Origin: Deltaproteobacteria bacterium
GTDB taxonomy: Bacteria > Myxococcota > Polyangia > Polyangiales > B10-G4
Length of the DNA: 13,710 nt
NCBI GenBank assembly: GCA_019312705.1
Contig: JAFDCW010000027.1
Location: forward strand, 1-13,710
Direction: 5' to 3'
Of the stretch, positions 8,443-13,710 are shown in pieces (within the stretch, counting starts at the first letter, position 1; each line of letters starts with the position of its first letter). The notes below the pieces were generated by a model. The model worked only from the letters and a program-made list of their open reading frames with translations. It ran no database searches and was not told where the DNA came from. The position numbers and the translations under genes are program-made.

Positions 8443-8456
8443 TTGCCCGTGGGCAA
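8443..8456. promoter_or_regulatory. Inverted repeat TTGCCC-GT-GGGCAA in divergent gap
   Basis: A 6-bp perfect inverted repeat with 2-bp spacer, located 54 bp before the methyltransferase start and 80 bp before the DUF4349 gene. It could be an operator, or on the left-reading strand its TTGCCC could serve as a -35. No regulator gene is visible in the window. Confidence 0.35.
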
Positions 8457-8479
8457 TCACCAATCCCGGGAGTACGTCG

Positions 8480-8485
8480 TATGCT
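8480..8485 (+). promoter_or_regulatory. Possible -10 (TATGCT) of the envelope operon
   Basis: TATGCT matches the -10 consensus at four of six positions. No TTG-type -35 lies 16-18 bp upstream, so the promoter may be weak or need an activator. A start near 8492 would place the palindrome at 8494-8509 directly over the first transcribed bases. Confidence 0.3.
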
Positions 8486-8493
8486 CCTCGCAG

Positions 8494-8509
8494 AACGGTC
8501 TAGACCGTT
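8494..8509. promoter_or_regulatory. Perfect 16-bp palindrome, likely operator
   Basis: AACGGTCTAGACCGTT reads identically on both strands. It lies 27 bp before the ATG of the DUF4349 gene and 104 bp before the methyltransferase start. Half-sites of the AGACCG/CGGTCT type are common in TetR-family operators, so a dimeric repressor site is the likeliest reading; the regulator itself is not in view. Confidence 0.55.
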
Positions 8510-8536
8510 ACGCGGGCAAGAACGTCGGAGGGGCGT

Positions 8537-9454
8537 ATGAAGCGATTGAGTATCGTGGTTTTGGGGTGGGTCGCCCTCGGGTGTGGCGGCAGTAGCTACG
8601 CGTACGAAGAATCGGGCGGGGCATCGGATGACCGATCTTACGGCGGAGCGATGCCGGCGGCGCCGCCCTCTTCCGGCGACTACGGGGCCGACGCGCCCAG
8701 CGCCGAGTCAGTGCAAACCGCTGGCATTGGGGGCGACGGGTGGGGCGGCGAGTACAACTTCGAATCCGCCGAGATCGACGGGGCCGTCCTCCAAAACGAT
8801 GTGCTCGTGGAGCCGCGGGCACGGGTCGCCCAAAACACCCCCGCGCCCCAACAAGCCGCCCCCCAAGAAGGGCAGGTCGCCCCGAACCAGGAAGCCGCCG
8901 ACGGCGTCGATCTGAGCAGACCTCTCTTGATCTACACCGCGCGCTTCCACCTCGGGGTCTACGAGGTCACCCAAACCCAAGACGCCATCCTCGAGCAATT
9001 CGCCGAACTCGGGGCTTTCCTCTCTCGCCGCACGGACGTCGAGCTCGTGCTCCGCATCCCGGCGGCGCGTTTTCAGCAAGCCGTCGATCGCGTGGAAAGC
9101 GCCGGTGACGTATTGCACCGCGAGGTAAACGTCCAAGACGTCGGCGAGGAGTTTCGAGACATCGTCATTCGGCTCCGAAACGCCGAGGTGATGCGCGACC
9201 GCCTCGAACAATTGCTGGAGCGCGCCGACGCAGTCGAGGATGCCCTCGCCATCGAGCGCGAGCTTCAACGGCTGACAGACATCATCGAGCGATTCAAAGG
9301 ACGGCAGCGCCATCTCGCCGACCAGATCAGCTTCTCGACCATCACCATCGTCTTTCAACCGCTCTCCACCGAACCGACGGGCCCTGATGGGTTCTCTTTG
9401 CCCTTCCCCTGGCTCGAAGAGCTGGGCCTGTCGAACCTGATGAGGCTCCGATGA
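8537..9454 (+). CDS. DUF4349-domain lipoprotein
   Basis: A 305-residue predicted lipoprotein. The signal peptide ends VALG before Cys16. Residues about 17-125 are low-complexity (Gly/Ser/Pro/Gln). Residues about 128-275 match DUF4349 as I know it: PLLIYTARFHLGVYEV (129-144), VELVLRIPAARFQQAVDRVESAG (168-190), VNVQDVGEEFRDIVIRLRNAE (197-217), a coiled-coil-prone helix (about 218-262, heptad Leu/Ile), and QISFSTITIVFQPL (263-276). Family members usually finish with a membrane helix and basic tail; here the end is a short polar/aromatic tail with no membrane segment, so the protein is held only by the lipid. ATG 8537 is preceded by GGAGGGG. Its last four bases overlap the next gene (ATGA), so the two are translationally coupled. 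The function of DUF4349 is unknown; a cell-envelope role is inferred. Confidence 0.88.
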   Translation: MKRLSIVVLGWVALGCGGSSYAYEESGGASDDRSYGGAMPAAPPSSGDYGADAPSAESVQTAGIGGDGWGGEYNFESAEIDGAVLQNDVLVEPRARVAQNTPAPQQAAPQEGQVAPNQEAADGVDLSRPLLIYTARFHLGVYEVTQTQDAILEQFAELGAFLSRRTDVELVLRIPAARFQQAVDRVESAGDVLHREVNVQDVGEEFRDIVIRLRNAEVMRDRLEQLLERADAVEDALAIERELQRLTDIIERFKGRQRHLADQISFSTITIVFQPLSTEPTGPDGFSLPFPWLEELGLSNLMRLR

Positions 9455-9936
9455 AACACGCGGTCTTTTCTCTGGGCCTCACCCTCAGCCTGGCCCTTTC
9501 CCTGGCTCTCTCCGTCAACGGATGCGGGAGCAGCTTCGCGATGACGGCTCCCGACGGGTTCGTCGAGCTCGACGAGGACAACTCGAACTACGACGCGCGC
9601 TTCACCAGCGCCGACGGCGTCGTCATCTCGGTCCGCGCCATCGAACACGACCCAGAGGGCGACCTCGCGTTCTGGGTCGAGGCCATCGAGAGCCGGGTCC
9701 GGATGAACGGCGGTTACGCGCTCCTCGATACGAAGGAGATCAGCGCGGCCAGCGGCCAGACCGGCACCCAGCTGCGTTTCGGTCGCGACCAGAACGGTAC
9801 GCCCTTCAAGTACTGGATCTCGATCTTCGTCACCGAAGGGCACCTGCACATAGTCGAAGCGGGGGGTCGCACCGAACAGTTCGACGCAGCCGAGGCCCGC
9901 GTCGAACGAGCCATCGAAAACCTCGAACTCCGCTGA
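9451..9936 (+). CDS. Small lipoprotein, possibly PsbP/DUF1795-like
   Basis: A 161-residue predicted lipoprotein: a long Leu/Ala/Ser signal peptide followed by the VNG-Cys25 lipobox. The mature part starts with TAPDGFVELDEDNSNYDARFTS and continues as alternating strands (GVVISVRAIEHD, QLRFGRDQ, YWISIFVTEGHLHIVEAGG) with a closing helix FDAAEARVERAIENLEL. This pattern, with its opening PDGF phrase and final 'AIEN' helix, fits the PsbP/DUF1795 (DcrB-like) fold often found on bacterial lipoproteins. The family assignment is tentative. The start ATG overlaps the DUF4349 stop by four bases, and the stop lies three bases before the next ATG, so all three are one operon. Confidence 0.8.
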   Translation: MKHAVFSLGLTLSLALSLALSVNGCGSSFAMTAPDGFVELDEDNSNYDARFTSADGVVISVRAIEHDPEGDLAFWVEAIESRVRMNGGYALLDTKEISAASGQTGTQLRFGRDQNGTPFKYWISIFVTEGHLHIVEAGGRTEQFDAAEARVERAIENLELR

Positions 9937-9939
9937 GTC

Positions 9940-11094
9940 ATGGGCCGGGCTCTCTTCGTGCTGCTCGCGATGTCAGCGCCGGGGCTGGCGTGGCCCGCGG
10001 CGCATGCCCGCGCGCAGTGCGCTGCGGGTCATGGAGACTCGGCGTTCTCGGGAGACCCATCGCCGCCTTGCCGGGCGCGGCCCCCAGCGGCGCCGCCGAT
10101 CCGATTCGGGGTCGAACTTCAGCTCGGGTGGGCCACGCACGCGGCGCCGGTCAGCGGGGCAACGAGCGGCATCGGGCTCTATGCAGACCTCGCCCTCGCG
10201 TCCTGGTTTGGCGTAGGCGTACGCGGAGCGCACCGCGGCATGGCGGGCGACGGGACGAGCACCGGCGGCCTCGTGGCTGTCGTCGTCACCGCCGGGCCCC
10301 GGTTCACGCTCTTCACCGAGCCTGCGCGACACGAGGCTTTCCGCCTCGGCCTCGACGCAGGGGCCTTGCTCATCGTCGACGGGGTCGGCGCCAGCGGACC
10401 GATGATCGAAGTCTCCCTCGAACGCCAGGCGGGCACCCTCCTTCGAGGTCGAGGCTCCCCCCGTCCGGCCCATGGCACCGCCATCGAGCTCGGCATCGCG
10501 CTGCGATACCAGCAGGGTCTGGGCGCGGCCTCGGACTATCGGGCTTTGTTGGTGTCGACCTATGCGGGCTTCGAGGTCCTGTCGCGGCTGCCCGAGGGGG
10601 CACCGCCGCGGCGCACGCGGCCGAAGGTCGAATACGTTCTGTCGGCCTCGGGTGCAGCCGGGGCCACCCTCGGGGACCAAGGGGGGGCCGGAGGACTCGC
10701 TCAGCTGGGCCTCGGGTTCCCCTTCGGCGAGTGGCTCGTCCTCGAGCTCGTCGCCGACGCGATGATCCTGGCCCAGCCCGAGGCGGACCCGAGCGTCGTC
10801 TACTCACTGCTCGGTGGGCTGCGCTCCCCGCGTTGGTTTCCGATCTTCGCCGAGGTGCTCGCGGGCTACTCCGCCGTGCTCGGACCTCAGCCCCGGGGCC
10901 TCGACTCGGGGCCTATCCTCGACATCCTCGTCGGCGGACAATTCCCAAATGCCTTCGGCTGCGGCTTCGGCCTGACGATGGGCCCCATGACCCGCATCGG
11001 CCTCGGCGGGGGCACCTCTGGGTGGGCCTTCGTGGGCGGCCAGATCGGCATGCGATACGACAACCTGATCCGCGCGGCGGAGTGCGGCTACTGA
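9940..11094 (+). CDS. Secreted/outer-membrane beta-barrel-like protein
   Basis: A 384-residue protein with a cleavable signal peptide (hydrophobic ALFVLLAMSAPGLAWPAA, then AHARA before Gln/Cys at about residue 26). The mature part is Gly/Ala-rich with repeated strand-turn phrases such as IRFGVELQLGWAT, SWFGVGVRGAHRG, VAVVVTAGPRFTLF, AIELGIALRYQQGLG, then a second similar half from about residue 225 (VEYVLSASGAAGATLG, WLVLELVADAMIL, MTRIGLGGGTSGWAFVGGQIGMRYD). The two-part layout suggests two small barrel-like or tandem domains, a style common in Myxococcota envelope proteins. I do not recognise a named family. It is the third gene of the envelope operon, starting three bases after the preceding stop. 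Whether it is inserted in the outer membrane or soluble in the periplasm cannot be decided from sequence alone. Confidence 0.68.
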   Translation: MGRALFVLLAMSAPGLAWPAAHARAQCAAGHGDSAFSGDPSPPCRARPPAAPPIRFGVELQLGWATHAAPVSGATSGIGLYADLALASWFGVGVRGAHRGMAGDGTSTGGLVAVVVTAGPRFTLFTEPARHEAFRLGLDAGALLIVDGVGASGPMIEVSLERQAGTLLRGRGSPRPAHGTAIELGIALRYQQGLGAASDYRALLVSTYAGFEVLSRLPEGAPPRRTRPKVEYVLSASGAAGATLGDQGGAGGLAQLGLGFPFGEWLVLELVADAMILAQPEADPSVVYSLLGGLRSPRWFPIFAEVLAGYSAVLGPQPRGLDSGPILDILVGGQFPNAFGCGFGLTMGPMTRIGLGGGTSGWAFVGGQIGMRYDNLIRAAECGY

Positions 11095-11160
11095 TCCGAG
11101 AGCAGCGAGCTCAGCCAGCCGCGATTTACACGGGGGGCCCGACGTCCTAGAGAAGCTCCC

Positions 11161-11469
11161 ATGGCCCTCATTCAATCCAACGGAATGCCCCTCGGGACGC
11201 CGGCCCCGGCCTTCTCCCTGCCCGGCGTAGACGGCGTAGTTCGAGACCTCGACTCGTTCGAGGCCGAGGTCCTGGTCGTCATCTTCACCTGCAATCACTG
11301 CCCCTACGCCATCGCGTGCGAAGACCGCCTCGTCGCCTTCGCCCGGGACTACGCGGGCCGAGCGCAGTTGGTGCTGATCAACTCGAACGACGGTACCCGG
11401 TACCCGGCGGACTCCTTCGAGGCGATGCAGGACCGCGCCAAGTCTAAGCATTCATCCACCGCGCCTTGA
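11161..11469 (+). pseudogene. Truncated thioredoxin-like redoxin (AhpC/TSA type)
   Basis: The 102-residue frame matches the N-terminal half of the roughly 180-200-residue thioredoxin-family proteins of the AhpC/TSA type: PAPAFSLPGVDG (14-25), the active-site-like FTCNHCPYA (42-50; Cys44 and Cys47), CEDRLVAFARDYAGR (53-67), LVLINSND (70-77) and YPADSFEAMQDRAK (81-94). The family then continues with a Phe-Pro-Tyr strand, a cis-Pro loop and two more strands and a helix; none of this is found here in any frame downstream. The homology stops at about Lys96 (near 11448) and six unrelated residues precede the stop. GAGAAG (11150-11155) is a fair ribosome site for ATG 11161. Without the cis-Pro side of the fold it should not form a stable thioredoxin domain, so I call it a pseudogene. 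A natural short protein is the less likely alternative. Confidence 0.72.
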
Positions 11470-11480
11470 GCTCGGCGCGG
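11459..11480. other. Hairpin at the break of the truncated redoxin
   Basis: CCGCGCC (11459-11465) and GGCGCGG (11474-11480) form a perfect 7-bp stem with an 8-nt loop that includes the stop codon of the truncated redoxin. A second stem-loop, CCTG-T-CCCA / TGGG-CAGG with one bulge, follows at 11493-11514. Neither is followed by a T-run. They may act in termination or be remnants of whatever replaced the redoxin 3' half. Confidence 0.35.
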
Positions 11481-11548
11481 CTGCTCCCCAGGCCTGTCCC
11501 AATTGATGGGCAGGACTCGGCCGGAACACGAATTGAGCAGAGACCCTC

Positions 11549-11578
11549 TTGTCCCACGGTGAGGCGCCTCTGTATGCT
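11549..11578 (+). promoter_or_regulatory. Candidate promoter of the PilZ gene with palindrome in its spacer
   Basis: TTGTCC (11549-11554) and TATGCT (11573-11578) are 18 bp apart, each matching the consensus at four of six positions. The spacer contains GAGGCGCCTC (11561-11570), a perfect 10-bp palindrome. The predicted start near 11585 is almost at the GTG (11587), which would give a leaderless or nearly leaderless mRNA and fits the absence of a ribosome site. Confidence 0.45.
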
Positions 11579-11586
11579 TCCTCGCC

Positions 11587-11925
11587 GTGAACGACGACAA
11601 ACGAAATATGAAACGCCACGAAGTGTGGTTTCCCATGCACATCGTGAGCGAAGGCCGGGAACGCCAGATCGCCGTGAGCCACGACGCGAGCGCAAAAGGG
11701 CTGCTTGTCGCGACGCCGAACGCCATCGCAGTCGGCGCGCCGGTCGCGATCACCCTCCGGCTCCCGGGTCGCGACGGCGGTGAGATCAACGTCGAAGGCG
11801 TCATCGTCCGGGTCGAGCCGAACCACAACGATCCCGACGGGCCCCTCGGCTGCCACTGCGCCATTCAGTTCGACGACGAGATCCCCGAGCTCAAAGCCGC
11901 TCTCGAAGACTTCACTCCGCCCTGA
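11587..11925 (+). CDS. PilZ-domain protein with degenerate c-di-GMP motif
   Basis: A 112-residue single-domain protein. It opens with MKRHEVWFPMHI (8-19), carries SHDASAKGLLV (31-41) and continues through strand phrases PVAITLRLPG, EINVEGVIVRV and CHCAIQFDD, the usual PilZ barrel order. PilZ receptors bind cyclic di-GMP through RxxxR and (D/N)xSxxG. The second motif is intact (Asp33, Ser35, Gly38), but in the first only Arg10 is present and the second Arg is replaced by Trp14. Ligand binding may therefore be weak or lost; some PilZ proteins of this kind act through partners instead. The start is GTG 11587 or ATG 11608; neither has a ribosome site, and GTG is kept because a promoter-like pair ends just before it. 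It stands alone, with convergent protease gene 63 bp downstream. Confidence 0.85.
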   Translation: MNDDKRNMKRHEVWFPMHIVSEGRERQIAVSHDASAKGLLVATPNAIAVGAPVAITLRLPGRDGGEINVEGVIVRVEPNHNDPDGPLGCHCAIQFDDEIPELKAALEDFTPP

Positions 11926-11934
11926 GCCCGTCCT

Positions 11935-11963
11935 GACGTCGTCGGCTGCAGCGGCGACACGTC
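11935..11963. terminator. Hairpin between convergent PilZ and caspase-like genes
   Basis: GACGT-c-GTCG (11935-11944) pairs with CGAC-ACGTC (11955-11963), nine pairs with a single bulge and a 10-nt loop that itself contains the palindrome GCTGCAGC. It lies in the 63-bp convergent gap where a shared terminator would be expected. There is no T-run. Confidence 0.4.
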
Positions 11964-11988
11964 GTCCCGAAAGCCCAGGGCCCCGACA

Positions 11989-13620
11989 TCAAGGAGTCGG
12001 CGGGAGGGATCGCTCACAGGAGCGCAACGCTTCGAAAGCGCGCCAGCGATGCCCGCCCTCGCCGCGCAGTCGGGCGGCCAGCCCCGCGGTCTGCCACGCC
12101 CGGTCGAGACGCAAGAGCGCCGCGTGCTGCGCTTCGAGTTCGAGATAGTCACCCTCGGCGTCGAGGGCGCGCTGGGCGTGGGCCCAGGCCCGCGCTTCCG
12201 GGGACTCGTCGAACCAGCGGCCGATCGCCCCCGCCGAGGCCGCGAGAGTGGGGGCATAGTCGCGGTGATAGGGGTCGTCGAGGGCGGGCCAGCGTTCGAG
12301 CAGCGCGATGCGGGCTTGGCCCCACGCGTCGTTCATGTCTTCGTCGAGCAGGTCGAGGCGCTCGGCGGCGACGTCGAGACGGCCCTCCAGCACGTCGAGG
12401 CGCGCCTCGACGGCTTCTTGGGTGGTGAGCCCGAAGCGCGCCCCGAGGGCCACGATGACCGCTTGCTCTTCGGGCAGGATCGGCGGGGTTGGCAGGGTCG
12501 GCAGGGTTGGTAGCGTCGGGTCCACGACGCGCCGCGCCGCGGGCGCGTCGGATGACGCCTGGCGCAGCCAGGCCTCGGAGGTGGTCGTCGGCACGTCGAT
12601 GGAGGTTGAGGCGATGCGCGCCCGGGTATGGGCGTCGAGGATCGAGATGTGCCCGTCGCCGTCGTAGTCCAACCGGCCTATGGGAAGGGCCGCGCCCGCC
12701 GCGTCGCGGCCCCGAAGCGCATTGAGAAAGTGCATGCTGTAGCCCCCCTGGGCACCCCGGTCGGGATCCGGGTCACAGCCCGCGGACTCGCGGTCCCAGG
12801 TGCTCGCGAAGACCCCACACCGGCCCGCCGGAGCCTCGGCCGCATCGGCGTCAAAGCCGCTAGAGGCGATGTCGGCGAATCCGCCAGAAAAGCATGCCGC
12901 GATGACGAAGACGACGGGTCGGGTGGGCCGGGCCTCGTCGAGCAACTCCGCGACGTCGGCCGGCGAGACGCCCCGACCGCCCCAGGTATGCACGGTGTTG
13001 TACCGAGCCTCGTCTCCCTGTTCGCCGTGACCGCTGAAGAAGAACAACAACGGCTCCGGTGACGCCTCGTTGATCCCGGCGACGAGGGCCTCGGTCAAGA
13101 GCTCGCGGGTGGCGGGGCCGGCCCCTTCGAGCTCCGACGGGCGGTAGCGAACGGCGCGGTCCCGGGGATCGAGCAGCTCCGCCAAGCGGGCTCGGAGTGC
13201 GAGCTGAGCATCGCCCCCTGCGGGATCGGCCAACTGCCTGGGGCGGTCATCGCGGATGCGAACGCCGTCGACCCCGGTGCCCCCGGCGTGCAAGAGGACC
13301 CCGCCCGCCGAGCCGAAGACCTCCCGAGCGAGGGCCAGGTCTTGTTCGAGGGAGACCTCGTTGTAGCTCGGGTCGCCTCCGCCGCCGGCAGCGATCCAGC
13401 GAATGTGCGCCGGGAACGCCACCTCGGTCTGGTGGCCGGGAGGGGTCACAGCGGCCGGCGGTAGGCCATGCGATGGGTCGTCGGGGACGATGGACGCCGA
13501 CGCCGACAGACGATCGCCGGCAACCGGGCCCGTGACCTGCCCACGCATGACAAAGCCCGCGGCCGCCGCGGTGACCGCCACGGCCATGATGACCAGGACT
13601 GCGGGAGGTCGCTCTTTCAA
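11989..13620 (-). CDS. Membrane-anchored caspase-like (C13/C14 fold) cysteine protease
   Basis: A 543-residue protein. Residues about 6-25 form a hydrophobic segment after KER, so it is likely an inner-membrane-anchored or exported protein. Residues about 70-345 are a caspase-fold domain: FFFSGHGEQG (193-202, catalytic His198) and VVFVIAACFSGGFAD (236-250, catalytic Cys243). Within it LDYDGDGHISILDAHT (317-332) is a textbook EF-hand/dockerin-type Ca2+ loop with Asp318, 320, 322, Gly323, Ile325 and Asp329. Then come a TLP-repeat linker (369-383), a leucine-rich coiled-coil-prone region (about 403-440) and a charged helical tail. C13-type enzymes usually show SDHG, so C14/metacaspase-like is the better fit. 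The TTG at 13620 is the first start in the window; the frame is open upstream to the window edge with no other ATG/GTG/TTG, so a slightly longer N-terminus cannot be excluded. ATG 13587 is an alternative lacking a ribosome site. Confidence 0.83.
   Translation of the reverse strand: MKERPPAVLVIMAVAVTAAAAGFVMRGQVTGPVAGDRLSASASIVPDDPSHGLPPAAVTPPGHQTEVAFPAHIRWIAAGGGGDPSYNEVSLEQDLALAREVFGSAGGVLLHAGGTGVDGVRIRDDRPRQLADPAGGDAQLALRARLAELLDPRDRAVRYRPSELEGAGPATRELLTEALVAGINEASPEPLLFFFSGHGEQGDEARYNTVHTWGGRGVSPADVAELLDEARPTRPVVFVIAACFSGGFADIASSGFDADAAEAPAGRCGVFASTWDRESAGCDPDPDRGAQGGYSMHFLNALRGRDAAGAALPIGRLDYDGDGHISILDAHTRARIASTSIDVPTTTSEAWLRQASSDAPAARRVVDPTLPTLPTLPTPPILPEEQAVIVALGARFGLTTQEAVEARLDVLEGRLDVAAERLDLLDEDMNDAWGQARIALLERWPALDDPYHRDYAPTLAASAGAIGRWFDESPEARAWAHAQRALDAEGDYLELEAQHAALLRLDRAWQTAGLAARLRGEGGHRWRAFEALRSCERSLPPTP
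12472..12516 (-). repeat. Five 9-bp tandem units coding a Thr-Leu-Pro linker
   Basis: Inside the caspase-like gene, five in-frame 9-bp units (consensus AYC-CTG-CCN on the coding strand) encode TLP, TLP, TLP, TPP and ILP. The units differ at one to three bases. They join the protease domain to the helical tail. Such short coding repeats can change copy number by slippage. Confidence 0.8.
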
Positions 13621-13710
13621 CGTCGATGCCCTTCGGACCGTCGGCGAAGAGTACGCGAGGCCGCGCCGTGACAGAAGGATGACACCGCCCCGACGTCGAT
13701 GCGACGTGCC

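Noticed and set aside
7415..8503. A 362-codon open frame on the plus strand.
   Set aside because: It is antisense to the methyltransferase, whose motifs are clear, and its translation shows no domain.
9522..11150. A 542-codon plus-strand frame across two genes of the envelope operon.
   Set aside because: Its product is Arg/Pro-rich low-complexity, typical of a shifted frame in GC-rich DNA, while the other frame gives signal peptides and coupled starts.
11989..13620. The caspase-like gene as an abortive-infection defence effector.
   Set aside because: It has an N-terminal membrane anchor or export segment, no sensor or partner gene of known caspase defence systems nearby, and the nearest gene is an unrelated convergent PilZ gene. 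The evidence does not support a defence role.

Overview
The window is GC-rich (roughly two thirds G+C) bacterial DNA, densely coding on both strands with short gaps and frequent GTG/TTG starts. The mix of genes (DUF4349 and other lipoproteins, an OmpA-family lipoprotein, a PilZ protein, a membrane-anchored caspase-like protease, retinol-dehydrogenase-like SDR, no complete mobile element) suggests a Myxococcota / former deltaproteobacterial chromosome. That placement is inference from gene style, not from a marker phylogeny. I found no rRNA, tRNA, CRISPR array or intact insertion sequence.

Layout. 1-1253 (+): 3' part of a GHKL (Hsp90-type) ATPase joined to a C-terminal HExxH zincin domain, resembling phage rIIA-like ATP-binding proteins; its 5' end lies outside the window. 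1284-2881 (-): a two-gene unit, OmpA-family lipoprotein followed by a second, unrelated HExxH protein. 3135-4088 (+): short-chain dehydrogenase, divergent from the OmpA gene. 4184-6055 (+): aspartyl-tRNA synthetase (aspS), with a plausible sigma-70 promoter. 6159-6686 (+): small unrecognised cytosolic protein. 6705-8389 (-): class I SAM methyltransferase followed by a SIMPL-domain protein without an export signal. 8390-8536: divergent regulatory gap with two palindromes, one a perfect 16-bp repeat. 8537-11094 (+): tightly packed three-gene envelope operon (DUF4349 lipoprotein, small lipoprotein, secreted beta-barrel-like protein). 11161-11469 (+): a thioredoxin-fold redoxin cut off in mid-domain. 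11587-11925 (+): PilZ-domain protein with a degenerate ligand motif and a possible leaderless promoter. 11989-13620 (-): membrane-anchored caspase-like protease with an EF-hand-type calcium loop.

How they work together. The clearest units are the envelope operon 8537-11094 and the OmpA lipoprotein/zincin pair. The housekeeping gene aspS sits among accessory genes. No gap between genes exceeds 300 bases; the longest (2882-3134) is a divergent promoter region with two poly-C tracts. The most unusual items are the ATPase-zincin fusion outside any visible phage context, the truncated redoxin and what follows its break, the perfect palindrome at 8494-8509, and the caspase-like protein with an internal Ca2+ loop.
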